The notes under the pieces are model-generated. The model was given only the letters and a program-made list of their open reading frames with translations. It did no database searches and was not told the DNA's origin. Positions 21,133-31,717 of a DNA stretch of 64,000 nt are shown here, in pieces. Position 1 is the first letter of the stretch, and each line of letters starts with the position of its first letter. The DNA lies in assembly GCF_026914185.1 (NCBI RefSeq), contig NC_070560.1, positions 7,183,501-7,247,500 of the forward strand, written 5' to 3'. The position numbers were made by a program, and so were the translations under genes. The stretch comes from Puccinia triticina. Its lineage: Eukaryota > Basidiomycota > Pucciniomycetes > Pucciniales > Pucciniaceae.

Positions 21133-24100
21133 TCAAGCGCGTTTCATGCGTTTTGCGGCGTCCTTGAGGATGTCCTTGCGCGGGCGGCCTCGGCGTTTGG
21201 GCACCACCTCTTCCTCGCTCTCCTCGTCAAATTCTTCGTCAGAAGCAGTCTGACCATTGTCAGATGGATTGGGGGAGGGATCCACGGCTTTGCCTTTGCC
21301 TTTAAACGATTTGGAGGCGGATGCGGGGGCGGCTGAGTGACCGGACTTTGACGAGCCTACGTTTGGGTGGTCGGGAATAGTTGACTTCTTGGGCGAAAAT
21401 TTAGTCCTGCTGTGAAGCCCCCCTCGACATCGGGGCTCCACACGAAGAGTCATGGGATAACGTAACCCCCCGCGCATCGTATACTTAGCCTGAGCTGCTG
21501 CTTCCCTAGTCCGGCAGAGAGTCTCTCCTCTCTCCCGGCTAGGTAAGCATTGTTTTCATTCTTCTCTTCTCTTTTCCTTCTCGTCGCCTGTTGGTGTATT
21601 TAGACTAATAGAGAGAGTCTCTCCTCTCTCCCGGCTAGCCTCTGCAATCAATCCCCCGACAGTTTGGACCTAGACATCCTTAGACGGCCTACCAGCCGAT
21701 CTCTGTGCCTTTTCATCCATCTCATCAGTGAGGGTCCATTGGACCCTTACACTTTTTTTTTCTTGATCCAAACGAACCAATCACTCCCCGTCTTGGTCAA
21801 AACTATTGACCTTGTCATTGCCTTCTGACCTCGTTCTCGCTCGCCTTCTGACCTCGTCCTCGCTCGTCTAAGCCCTCAGAAACATCGGCCTCTGCCCTCG
21901 CCTTCTGCTCTCGATCCGCTGCCCGTATCGACCCCGTATCGACCTCGTATCGGTGTGATTGTTCACACCAAACTCCACTTTTTTTTCATCCAATCGACCT
22001 CCTTCCTTTTTCCCTCATCTTCACACCACGTCACTCCCCGAGCCGAGCACGGTTCATGACCACAAGAAACACCAACACGGGCCCTCTGCTTCCGATCTCC
22101 GACCCCGAAGAAATTCTCTGTACCGCCCGTCGACGGGCTCGCCTGGACGCCCTCGCAGCATCAAACAACGCCGCGATCGCCCAAACGCTATCGTCTGACC
22201 ACCCAAACTACGACCCCAACTTCCCTGCTCCCTCAACCAAGCAAAGCATGAACCCGACTTCCAGTTCGACCGGTTACCAGCCGGAAGACGCAGAGCAGGA
22301 GCTTTCCTTAAGCGACTGCCTCAAGGCAGTCCTCACCATCCAAAAGAACACGGCGGTCCAATTCCAGGCGGCACAGCAACAAGCCGAGGAACAACACCGA
22401 ATTGATGCAGAACAACGGAAAGCCGATGCGGATCGTTTTGCTGAACAGCGCAAGATCGATCGAGAACGCATCAAAGCCCTTGAGAAAGCTGCGTTAGCTG
22501 GCGGAATCAAACAAGAAGTGTCCCTGGCTCCACAGTCTGATCGAGTGGACTTGACAAAGTTCCGAACATCCGACGGGCCCAAATTTAACGGACCTCTCCA
22601 AGACGCCGAAGTCTTTCTGACGTGGATCCAAGCCGTCACCATCTTCTTTTTGACAAAGGCGGTTACTCATGCGGACAACAAGCGTCTCATCATCGGCTCC
22701 CTGATTGCTGACACTAACTTGACCGCGTTCTACCGGGTCGAAAGTCCAAAGTTCGCCGGGAAGTCATGGGAGGAGTTCCGTGATCGACTTTTTGAATTCT
22801 GTCTCCCAGAAGACTGGCGAGCAGACCTCCGACGATCGATAGTTCGCCTCGAGATGTCCAATGCCGAATCGTTCATCCAGTACAGCAGCCGAGCCCGCAC
22901 TCTCCAGTCCCTCGTCAACTTCGAGAAAGATGTATTTGATGACCTCGACCTTGCTGAATTCGTCGTCTTAGGACTACCTCAAGCGCTTCAGAGCAAAGTG
23001 CGCGACTTCCAATTACTCGCTCAGAAGCCGTTCAAGTATGGCACCTTTGAGAACCGCGTTAATGGATTCTACGCCGACTTTGCTAAGAATCGCCAATCCT
23101 CCTACCGTTCTGTCGCCACCGGCGCCAACGCGACCCCACTCGGCTCCAATCGTCTCGAGCCCGAGTTGTACCTCTGGAAGATGCATTCTTACCTCGATTC
23201 GGTAGGGAAATGCCATTTCTGTAAAAAGCATTGCGGAAACCCTGCTGGAGCTTGTCCCGGTCCACCAGACAGATCAAGGCCCTACATCCCACCGACTTTC
23301 CAGATCCCGCCGAAACCACCGAATTACGTGGCCCCACGGGCTTGGTCAAGTCCGACTCAGAAACAAACCGGACCTGCAGGCAGACCCACAGGCAAACCGG
23401 CAGGAGTAGCAGGCATGGACGAAGCCCCACCGTTTGAACACTCTCAGGTGTCGTTGATCTCGGCTATCGAAGGCCAACTTGAAGCAACGACTTTAGCGTA
23501 TGGCGATCAACCGCTCGATGAAATCGAAAGAGAGGCTGAACTTGCCCCAAAATCGGACGACGCTTCGTACTCACTCCCAGAAGAACCCACTGACACCTCC
23601 GACCTCATTGACGTACACGCGGTTGATGAGCGAGTGGAGTCAGTCCTCGATAGGTGGTTCCCCGTGGACGATGACGGGACCACGGAGTATGTGCCCATTT
23701 CCAATGCTCCCCCCATTCCACATCCTGTCCGTTCCCCCGACCAAGTGCTTCATGAATTCCATGCTGGGCGACGCTTACGCGTCCTTACCCCCACAGCTCG
23801 CCCACAATTGAAGATCCACCGACCGACGTCATCAGCGTTTCCACCGCCAGTCCAGACGCCTGACCTACGCTGCCTCGCGTTACACTCATCAGTTCCGACT
23901 TACCTGTTGTGCCCGATTCTCCCAACCCCAGTCCAACCGTTTTCGTCCAACTCAGAGCTAGAACTTCCAACGGAGACACACATTACTCATTCTAGTCGAC
24001 CTCATTCACGCAGGCCACCAGCCCAGCCGACGAAAATTCCCCGCCACGTTTCTCGTACCCTGTCTGACCGCCCCTTCCGTCGTCACCCCTTATGCCCCCG

Positions 24101-25527
24101 GTTTCCTTATCATCCGACTGCTTTCACCCAAATTCATCGTCCTCGGTCTCCTTCTTTCCTTCTGTCTTCCCGTCACCATCCACCATTTTACAATAGCCAT
24201 TCCTCCCCCTCTTTTGCTCTCTATATAGGGGGGGAGACTGTGAAGCCCCCCCTCGACATCGGGGCTCCACACGAAGAGTCATGGGATAACGTAACCCCCC
24301 GCGCATCGTATACTTAGCCTGAGCTGCTGCTTCCCTAGTCCGGCAGAGAGTCTCTCCTCTCTCCCGGCTAGGTAAGCATTGTTTTCATTCTTCTCTTCTC
24401 TTTTCCTTCTCGTCGCCTGTTGGTGTATTTAGACTAATAGAGAGAGTCTCTCCTCTCTCCCGGCTAGCCTCTGCAATCAATCCCCCGACAGTTTGGACCT
24501 AGACATCCTTAGACGGCCTACCAGCCGATCTCTGTGCCTTTTCATCCATCTCATCAGTGAGGGTCCATTGGACCCTTACACCTGCCATGTCGCTGCTTAG
24601 CATTTATATGGCGGAGCGAGGTGTGTGAAGTGTGTAGAGGGACTTACGGGGAACGAACCGACTTGCTTGCCTGCGGAGTGGTCCCACTCGATGAGGGAAG
24701 GGCTGAGGGCATGCCAATTTGATGTCCAGAGGTCACTGCGACGTGGGAAACCTGAGCAGATGGGGTCAGCTTGGCCTGAAATTTGTAGATATAGGACGTA
24801 CCACAACGACTGCCTGATTTGTGTCCATCTCGAAATCTACCAAGCGGCCGGCTATTTTGACCTCGCGGCCAACGATGAAGAGATTGAAAGTTTTGACCTG
24901 CAGCTTTGAGCCTGGAACAATGTATTTGATAGAAAAGTGTTTGTGGGCTCGATCCTAGATTGGAAGAAGGCTTAAGATTCAAACTGTCCGGTCTTTGTAA
25001 CTGAATGTTGAAGCTTACTTGGGCATCCCAGTCACTGTGTGCGACAATGACTTCCAAGTTCGCAGTCCCATCACCACTGGCGGTGACAACCTCCTGGCGA
25101 GAAGTAACCATGCCAAGCGAGTTGACGGCGGCTCTGTTGGTGAAATTGAGGCTGTTGTCGAGGATTGGCATCACAGGAGCAGCCATCTCCTGAACATACG
25201 TCAGTTTCGGCGTTGAGCCGTCATTCAACGCGATGAACTTCCCAGTGAGGTAATATATTAACGTGGGGTCGAGGACGTTGTTCAAGGCGGTGTTGGTGGT
25301 CAGTTTGATTTCGAAGTCTTCTTTCTTCGAATTGAGTGCGCCGGCGCACTCGAGATAACTCGGGGTGACAATGTTGCCATACTGGTTGGCCCTGACAACT
25401 TCGGGAATGGACTGAAGTGAAGAGTCAGCGAGTGACCGGAGTAAGGAGGGTAGAAAAGCTAACCTCGCCAAGAGGCTCAAATAAGCCAGTCATGCTAACG
25501 GGGTGGTTAGCGGTGCGGTTAATTGAC
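21133..25527 (-). CDS. Unknown five-exon gene with AT-hook, split by LTR element
   Basis: Minus-strand exons with good GT-AG junctions: exon 1 25527-25463 (MSINRTANHPVSMTGLFEPLGE); intron 25462-25411; exon 2 from 25410 (SIPEVVRANQYGN ... VIVAHSDWDAQ); exon 3 (HKHFSIKYIVPGS, FNLFIVGREVKIAGRLVDF); exon 4 (AKLTPSAQVSHVAVTSGHQ ... KSVRSP); and a last exon, beyond the LTR element, running KFSPKKSTIPDHP, an acidic stretch DEEFDEESEEE, the AT-hook core KRRGRPRKD, and a stop near 21133. I do not recognise the family. The beta-rich middle with GREVKIAGRLVDF resembles an OB-type DNA-binding fold, and the AT-hook and acidic tail suggest a nuclear protein. It lies between the Helitron gene and its candidate 5' end on the same strand, so it may be a Helitron accessory gene. 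Because the LTR element sits in intron 4, the coding exons look intact. Confidence 0.55.
21406..21410. repeat. Left target duplication of LTR element
   Basis: CCTGC, matching 24581-24585. On the gene strand this is GCAGG and contains the AG of the intron acceptor. Confidence 0.88.
21411..21751 (+). repeat. 5' LTR
   Basis: Begins TGTGAAGCCCC and ends CCCTTACA. It contains a duplicated CTCTCCTCTCTCCCGGCTAG block (about 21521-21542 and 21617-21638), which also occurs in variant form in the solo LTR at 42091-43144. No TATA box is obvious. Confidence 0.9.
22056..24317 (+). CDS. Gag-like protein of LTR retrotransposon
   Basis: 753 codons from ATG 22056. The N-terminal third has a long charged coiled-coil-like stretch rich in Gln, Glu and Arg (about residues 95-155, for example QQQAEEQHRIDAEQRK). 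A capsid-like region follows with FLTWIQAVTIFF, FAGKSWEEFRDRLFEF and FIQYSSRARTLQ, the layout of retrotransposon gag. A cysteine cluster CHFCKKHCGNPAGACPG (about residues 388-404) stands where a zinc knuckle would be, but the spacing is not CX2CX4HX4C. The last about 150 codons are Pro/Ser/His-rich, look out of frame, and run into the 3' LTR, so the true end may be earlier or lost through an internal deletion. It would package element RNA in cytoplasmic particles. Confidence 0.7.
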   Translation: MTTRNTNTGPLLPISDPEEILCTARRRARLDALAASNNAAIAQTLSSDHPNYDPNFPAPSTKQSMNPTSSSTGYQPEDAEQELSLSDCLKAVLTIQKNTAVQFQAAQQQAEEQHRIDAEQRKADADRFAEQRKIDRERIKALEKAALAGGIKQEVSLAPQSDRVDLTKFRTSDGPKFNGPLQDAEVFLTWIQAVTIFFLTKAVTHADNKRLIIGSLIADTNLTAFYRVESPKFAGKSWEEFRDRLFEFCLPEDWRADLRRSIVRLEMSNAESFIQYSSRARTLQSLVNFEKDVFDDLDLAEFVVLGLPQALQSKVRDFQLLAQKPFKYGTFENRVNGFYADFAKNRQSSYRSVATGANATPLGSNRLEPELYLWKMHSYLDSVGKCHFCKKHCGNPAGACPGPPDRSRPYIPPTFQIPPKPPNYVAPRAWSSPTQKQTGPAGRPTGKPAGVAGMDEAPPFEHSQVSLISAIEGQLEATTLAYGDQPLDEIEREAELAPKSDDASYSLPEEPTDTSDLIDVHAVDERVESVLDRWFPVDDDGTTEYVPISNAPPIPHPVRSPDQVLHEFHAGRRLRVLTPTARPQLKIHRPTSSAFPPPVQTPDLRCLALHSSVPTYLLCPILPTPVQPFSSNSELELPTETHITHSSRPHSRRPPAQPTKIPRHVSRTLSDRPFRRHPLCPRFPYHPTAFTQIHRPRSPSFLLSSRHHPPFYNSHSSPSFALYIGGETVKPPLDIGAPHEESWDNVTPRASYT
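24239..24580 (+). repeat. 3' LTR
   Basis: 342 bp; I see one extra C relative to the 5' LTR in the opening C run. Ends CCCTTACA, followed by the duplication CCTGC. Confidence 0.9.
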
Positions 25528-26655
25528 ATTGTGCGGAGTGGATGGAGGGTGGTAACTGTGGTGGGGTGGGATGAAGTGGCGTATTGAAAGTATTGGAAGC
25601 CGGTCGTTCTGGACGCGCGAAGCAGGGGTGCGGGGTGGGTATGTGGAAGGTATACTTGAGCTTGTGAGTGAGCGGTGTGGGTGATGTGGGTAAAGGAAAG
25701 TGGAAGATTAGAAGGGGGTGCATGGAGTGCAAGATTTTAATGTCCGAGTCATGAGAGCATTGAGAGCCGGAGCGGCGAGGCAAAAATGATGAGAGGTCCG
25801 TGCGGGTAAGCGGTTTGCGGTTGAAGCTCGACGTGAAGAGAGGGTGAGTATGAATGGTGATCGGGGCTGTTACTCCTCTGGCTGGGTTGGTAAATTTGGG
25901 AAGTTGACTGAGGGCAAGTACCGTAATGTCGCTGAGGTGTTTTTATTCTGGCGGGATTGGTTGTTGTGATGATATTGCGGGCCTGGGGGGCTGGTCATTG
26001 TGCTGTTAAGCGAGCTGCTAGGCGACAATATGAACATCTGGTTAAGTCCCGACTGCCACTGGTTACTGTCAGGGGTCTCAACAAGCCTTTTGCACGTGGG
26101 GGACGTGTGTAACACAACGGAGAGGGCAACAGGTGACGGGGGCGTAGGTTGGGCGCTGTCGAGGCAGGAGGGTACAACGGTGGTATTCAGTTGGGGCGGC
26201 CTGGATGCGGAAAAAAAATCAACTCAGTTTGAGATGAGCAGGGGCGTGGCAGGAAGACGGGCACCAAGTGTGGGGTTGCGGGGCTGGTTGCGATGAATTG
26301 GTGTTTGGTGAGGGCGGCCGTGGCAATGTCGACCATTGATGTGTTGGTTGCAGCTGATGAAGCGTTGTGTGCGGTATGAAAAGGAGGAAAGTGGTATTTA
26401 AAGGGAGGGGTTCGAAGAGGAGAAAGACCCAGGGGCTCCGGTTTCGTCCTACCCCCTCCCTGGGAGCGCCTGATTGCTTGATCAGGCCCTTCCTGGACAA
26501 ATTTACCAACCGGCCCTTTTTTGCTCGTTGCTGCGGCACAGCTGGAGGGTCAATCCATAGGGCCTTTTGGCCTTTGGGGATTTTCAACGTGTGTGGTGTG
26601 TTGTGGGCTAGGTTTGTGTGAAGTAAATTGAGTAAAAAACATGCCAAAACTTAGA
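25528..26655. other. Upstream region of unknown gene, to candidate Helitron 5' end
   Basis: GC-balanced sequence without a convincing gene. Open frames on the two strands (for example minus 26219-26647) are Pro/His/Thr-rich and lack family signatures. Composition changes abruptly to AT-rich at about 26630-26660. Confidence 0.35.
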
Positions 26656-27420
26656 TCTTTATGTCTGTGATTTTGTGGATTTAAGATAGTTGGATATTTT
26701 ACATTAAATCTTTTTCCTCAGATTTCACGTCTTTTTATCACCCAGAAAACCTGTGATAGTTCACTCAGCAGAATTCAATAACACCACAAATTAGCACAGT
26801 AAAGTATTAGTTTCACACGTATATTCAAGCTCATATTATACGCACAGCCACTTCTGTCTGTTTTGTTTTCACACAAAATTCCCCACAGTGATTTACATTT
26901 CACATGTTGGTAAATCTCATCTTAGATGTGATTTTCTTTCCCAATGTAGCCATTTCATTTCACAACACATTAATCTCTTTTCAAACCACATTAATTTCTT
27001 TTTCACACTATGATAATTTATTTCACACTACATACATTATTGCAAATCACTAAAACCACCCTCAGACAAGTTTTCATCTATAAAAGGAGGCCTTCCTTGC
27101 CCCTTCCTGTTACCTTTTTCCCCCATGCTTGCACTAAATAGTAATATTAAGAGATTACTTCCGCATTCATCACTTTATTATAGTTAGATCATCATAGTTA
27201 AGAATTAGATCATAAATTTAGAAATTGATAATTATAAGTTGCCCTTGACAACAAACCCAATCACGTCATTCATAACATCTCTTTATGCGCACAAAACCTG
27301 GTTCTTAGGTTCTGAAAAAGCTAGATAATAGAATAATTCAGTAGATTGCGCCACACTAAAATTCTTAGTGTCAAATTTTTCCAGAGTTTATTATAGGAAG
27401 GCAGCCCTTGAAACACCTTT
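26656..27420. other. AT-rich non-coding region with TATA-like box
   Basis: No gene. TTTCACAC-type words recur many times between 26810 and 27040. CTATAAAAGGAGG at about 27079 is a good TATA-box candidate on plus and could be the core promoter of an old LTR, but no second LTR was found. Confidence 0.3.
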
Positions 27421-27639
27421 AGCCTAAGCTTCCTTAGTTTTGCTATTATTCCCTTCCAAGCTCAGATCACGCCTTGTGTAGAAGTCCCACAATGCACACC
27501 CCTCTCCCGGGGGGATGCCCACGCCAAAGCCCTTGAAAAAGGGCGTGTGGGGCCACATGCCCGCCCCACTCCCTATTTTATCCCTTGGTGTGGGACCCAA
27601 AGGGCGTGCAAGGGCGTTCATGCCCCTACTTACATAATG

Positions 27640-28100
27640 CACTATGTAAATCCAAGTTTATTAAAGACACAGTTTTTCCAGAATTAAAAAAAAATAAGAT
27701 CAAGGGTTCCCCCTTACAATTATACAAAATGAGAAAAAAAACATCATGGGTTTCCCCATCAACCAAAGTTCAAAAAAAAAAAAAAAACAGGTGGGGTTTT
27801 CCCACTACAAAAACCAGGATACAAAAAAAGGGGAATTTTACATAAGAAAAATCTGAGTTTATTGACAAGAAAATCTCTACCAGCCTTCCAACATCAGCAA
27901 AGCTGTGCCCCCAGGCTCACCACCCAGCCCGCTTCAAGCGCACGGGTCAAAAGTGATGGACGTGAAGGCCCCCGGCCCGCAGCTAAGGCTGCAGACCCAT
28001 TGGGGGCCCACTCTTCAGCCCCTCAGACTGCACACGTGCAAAAGCGGAGGGGCAAGGACGAACCGTCCGCTAGAAGTGCAGCGGCAGAGGACGCCCTGGG
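27640..28100. repeat. Dispersed repeat, copy 1
   Basis: Begins ATCCAAGTTTATTAAAGACACAG and runs through a GC-rich part (CCAGGCTCACC ... CCCCTCAGACTGC). Homologous to 31718-32075 in the same orientation, with moderate divergence including poly-A length changes. No intact frame is shared, so it is probably a fragment of a captured gene inside non-autonomous elements. Confidence 0.75.
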
Positions 28101-29570
28101 GGTATTGATGTTCATCAAGCCCTCCCTTTTATACACAATGCTCTTCCATGTCTCGCTTCCGCGGCCGCGTTTTCACCCTTGGCATTCGCAATGAGACCCT
28201 TGGATCAAAATATGGACTGGTTCTTCTCATTGTCAGCACCATGAGGACAACCATCGCCAGAAAACATGTTAAGAAGCTTCCTGTTTGGCATTGATTGTGC
28301 AATCACGACGCCACAGCCTGGTAACAATAAACAAATCCACAACAAGCGCGCCAGTCACGCAGAATTCTAACGCAAGACGCATGTACATACACGCTTGCCT
28401 CCCTCCTATTTGGCCTCACCTTACACAACCCACCCCGCGGCCCTTGCAACCGTCATTGCTTTAAAGTTGATTGGCCCAGCCACCATGACAGTTTCCATCC
28501 ACGTCACCCAGACCCTCCTATAACCACTTCTGCAGCACACCACATCTCACCAGTGTGAATAGCCTCCCCTAGCAGCCACTGTCAGGAACCTCCAATTTGC
28601 TTTTTCACCACTTAGAAAGAGAAGAAAAGACCCAGAAGCCCACACTCAGAGCACTTCACTCCCTCGACCACGACCACACCCAACACTGTGGACCGCCAAG
28701 CACTCATGATCTCAAAATTTTCCTGCCCTTTGAGCCCCCACATTGCCAAGCACATCTTTGTCCCTCTGCTTCAGCGCGTGCCTCACCACCTTGCCAAAAT
28801 TGATGAAGGCATGACTAAGGTGTTGTGGATGATGCCGTCTGCAGAGCTGGGAGAAGATAACGGCGGCGTCGAGCAGAGTCTGGGCAATCATTTTGGACTG
28901 CTGGAGTTTTCAAACACGGTGCAAGAGATGGTTGAGGCGTTTGCCGAGCAAGCGCTATCGGGGGGGCGTTGACCAGAGTGATTTCCTGAGCTGGGCAGGC
29001 ACGGAAGAGCGGCTATTCGAGATCCGGGTGGACGGGCTCGTGGCCTATGGCCTCAGTCTCGCCATTGACCAGCTTTTCAGCTTCTTGGACTAAGCGCTGC
29101 TCGCCCTCCAACATCCTCGTGAATTTCTGCCAAGCTCGTTTGATCAGAAGCAGCAGGACGGCCCCCAATAGACTGAGGAGGACAAGCCTCAGCCTACGCG
29201 AACTTGTCAAGCCGTCGTGGCACACCTCAATATCATCTCCCAGTACCTTGTTGGCCGCTCCAACAGTCTCAGACAGATCTTGGACATATTGACCAAGAAA
29301 TTGGGCTCTGCATCCACATGTGCGTCTTGGAACGGCAGACTAAAACAAACAAATGGGTGTGCACACAGCCTGCTATGCAAAATGGACGGCAATCTCTGTC
29401 CCCGCCTCTGTCCAGCTACAAATAGACCTGGGCCGACACCTGGCCCACTACTACTTCTTTTCCCCCTCGATCAGGCTCGCCGCCACCCACTTGGGCTTCC
29501 TCAACCCCAAGGCCTCACCTGATTCCTCTGTGAGCTTGGTGGCGTTGGGGCCACTAAGCTTGGTCTGCTG
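28101..29570. other. GC-balanced segment with decayed coding traces
   Basis: Several frames of 60-100 codons on both strands (plus 28688-28972, minus 29013-29225 with a hydrophobic run LLSLLGAVLLLLI) look like pieces of one or more captured genes but show no family I can name. The composition contrasts with the AT-rich sequence on both sides. It lies upstream of a Helitron 3' end at 30478, so it could be gene-capture cargo. Confidence 0.3.
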
Positions 29571-30450
29571 AGTGTCAACAATCTTAATGAGGTCTATCTC
29601 CTTCCTCACATTGTATGGATACCCATATGTTTTTTTTTTGAAACTGATTGCATTCTTGTGGCCTGTGTTTTTTTGCCGGTTTATTCAGCAACACGCCAAT
29701 TGGAAACATGTGCAGTCTGTTGTTGATTGCAAAGTCTACGGGATTGGCGTTAAGCACTGTCTGATCTGCTACATAAAGAAATATTTGCCGTTATTTATAG
29801 TGCTGATTTAGCTTGATCTCAAATAGATAACACATGTTCTTGTCTTACCATCAATAGATATATTATTGAATATCTCCCTGAACTGAGTAATGGGATGGAA
29901 TTTAGTAGTAGCATGAAGAAAGTCAGAATCATTGATAGAATATATGGTGAGTTGGTGAGTATTCATATTCATATCAAGTGCATCTATTGAAATGTGGAGC
30001 ACACGCCATGTCATTGCTCAAACTCAAACTTATCATCAATGCTTCTTTTTAAAAAACTGAATTAACATCAAGAACACATGATTTAAAGCGGGAAATTTCA
30101 TGTAAACATAACAGCTGTATATTATGTTACTTGATTTTGCACAGATACCAGATTTACCCCTCTCACATGATAAATTATAAATTTCAGGGCTTGTTTCAAG
30201 AGGGGAAAATATTTTTCAATCAGTTATTGAAAATACCAAATTTGATGTTAACAATCCTGGAGGCTGAGCTGTGTATTTTCAAATTTGTGATTCCAGACAG
30301 AGCTCTCAATCTTAAAAAGCAAATAAATAAGTAAGTTCATAATCCAGATGAAGCATGTTACCATGACGTCTGAGAGTGTGAAATTGAAATTCAAGGATCT
30401 ATCCAGCTTTGCCAAAATTTTAAGCTGAAAAATCTCTGGATTTTGGGTCT
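29571..30450. other. AT-rich, no gene seen
   Basis: No supported gene, repeat array or RNA. It would be the body of the non-autonomous Helitron that ends at 30478. Confidence 0.35.
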
Positions 30451-30478
30451 GCAGCGGCAGAGCCGCCTTGGCCTCTAG
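30451..30478 (+). mobile_element. Helitron 3' terminus (second copy)
   Basis: GCGGCAGAGCCGC hairpin followed by CTTGGCCTCTAG and host T. Matches the 3' block of the autonomous Helitron at 11839 but on the opposite strand. No Rep-helicase lies upstream, so this is a non-autonomous or truncated relative. The 5' end is not located. Confidence 0.75.
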
Positions 30479-30633
30479 TTATGTACATAGAACAGCCCCT
30501 CCCCTTGTCCTGCCCCCCCCCCCCCCCCCAGGCCCCTACTCCCTGCTGTTCAAAGGGGAAGGAGGGAAGAAGGGGCAGAGATCTCGCCCCTCCCGGCCCT
30601 CTTCAGCTGTGAGGGGCTGTTCTATGTACATAA
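30479..30633. mobile_element. MITE with 23-bp inverted ends
   Basis: Left end TTATGTACATAGAACAGCCCCTC is the exact reverse complement of the right end at 30611-30633. The interior has a C run and GC-rich sequence. It directly abuts the Helitron terminus. No clear target duplication beyond TA-type sequence. Confidence 0.75.
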
Positions 30634-31110
30634 TGTACATAGACATGGGTGTGCATGGGCGTGCAGGTGCACGCCCATGCAAGGCTTTGCACACCCTCAC
30701 ACGCCCCTTGCGCACCCTTTCACACCCATGCAGGGGCATGCACGCCCTTCGGGTCCCACACTGAGGGCTAAAATAGGGTGTGGGGCCCTGTAGAGCGCAG
30801 AGGTCATAATAGTGTACAAAATAGGAAAACTCCCCCAAGGGGAAAATCATATGGCCATAGAGGTATGGTGTTTATAGTATTTACAAGTATGATTAATTGG
30901 GTTGGTGAGAAACTATGTGAAGTAAAATACTAGAACTATGCAAATAAGTGTAAGTAAATAGTATGTCAATATGGAGTAAAGTGATGAGAAATATATAATA
31001 AACTATAAAGCCATAGTCCCGCCACAAAAGGCCCCGTACGCCCTTTTCAAAGGGTGTGGGTGTGGGTGTGCCCCCTGGAGAGGGGTGTGTGTTTATCAAC
31101 ACCCCTAAAA
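30634..31110. other. GTGTG/CACGCCC-rich repeat-like stretch
   Basis: Recurring GGGCGTGCA, CACGCCC and TGTGGGTGTG words. It resembles the segment at 27480-27620 (CACGCC, GGGACCCAAAGGGCGTGCA), probably a second shared dispersed repeat. No gene. Confidence 0.4.
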
Positions 31111-31185
31111 GAGATTCCTCAGGACAACTTTACTACTGCCAATGAGAACAACGCAGGATCCAATTTGAACAAGCCAGTCAAATGG

Positions 31186-31290
31186 CATAACTGTAAAAAC
31201 CCCGGGGAAGAAAGAAAAGGTACCACCCAACTACACGATTGTAGCAGGCATCAACTCTCCCCCAGAGAGGTATAACACCAGGCCATAACA
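31186..31290 (+). pseudogene. Copia pol fragment (duplicated segment)
   Basis: About 100 bp running AACCCCGGGGAAGAAAG ... CAGAGAGGTATAACACCAGG is repeated at about 36316-36405 upstream of the copia integrase relic, in the same orientation. It is therefore a piece of the same copia family. Too short and broken to code for anything. Confidence 0.6.
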
Positions 31291-31340
31291 CTCCCTCACA
31301 AGCCAATATAACTTACAACAGAGGTGATGAGATGAATCAA

Positions 31341-31506
31341 CTGGAGCAGCAGAACAGCGTAGCGGGTGAGTTCATGGAAGGATGATCCATTGCAATGACA
31401 AAGAGAAAACAAACAAAGAGAAACATGAGAGAAAAGAGAAAAAGAAGAAAACTCACCTGGAGCAGCAGAACAGCGTAGCGGGTGAGTTCGTGGAAGGATG
31501 AGGAAA
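31341..31506. repeat. Direct repeat pair, 46-bp units
   Basis: The unit beginning GGAGCAGCAGAACAGCGTAG at about 31341 recurs at about 31460, with one or two differences over about 46 bp. The spacer is A/G-rich. Confidence 0.75.
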
Positions 31507-31717
31507 AGACCTTCCACGTCTGCTGCCCAGGTGACTAGACTACACTACATGAGATGTCACAGAGTGTGACAGAGAAGTGAAGGTTGGAAGCAGAGAGAAC
31601 AAAGGAGAAAAAGATGAAACAGAGAAAGAAACCTCAACAAGAGGTGATATTGGATTAGACACCAAATGGACTGGTGTGAAACTACATAAAAATCTAAGGC
31701 CCTGTTTGGCTGACGCG

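Larger units (their letters stand above)
21411..24580 (+). mobile_element. Young gag-only LTR retrotransposon (non-autonomous)
   Basis: Two LTRs of 341 and 342 bp (TGTGAAGCCCC ... GACCCTTACA) are near-identical and flanked by a perfect 5-bp duplication CCTGC. A polypurine tract (AGGGGGGGAGAC) directly precedes the 3' LTR. Only a gag-like frame lies inside. No protease, reverse transcriptase or integrase motif is present, so it must use enzymes from a relative. LTR identity points to recent insertion. Confidence 0.92.
11839..26655 (-). mobile_element. Large Helitron with gene cargo (5' end provisional)
   Basis: Minus-strand 3' terminus at 11839-11842 is CTAG, preceded by the hairpin GCGGC-GTA-GCCGC and TTTGGCCT, and followed by host T. 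This matches the Helitron rule (hairpin, then CTRR, insertion between A and T). The matching Rep-helicase gene lies on the same strand at 15419-20140. The 5' end is not proven. A candidate is TCTAAGTTTTGG reading minus from 26655 and preceded by A, where GC-balanced sequence changes sharply to AT-rich sequence that resembles the left flank. If that is right, the element is about 14.8 kb, including a 3.2-kb LTR retrotransposon, and carries a GST-like gene and a second unknown gene. Confidence 0.65.

Noticed and set aside
22274..23231. Minus-strand frames opposite the gag gene
   Set aside because: Shadow frames of the plus-strand gag coding region; the plus frame has the retrotransposon context.
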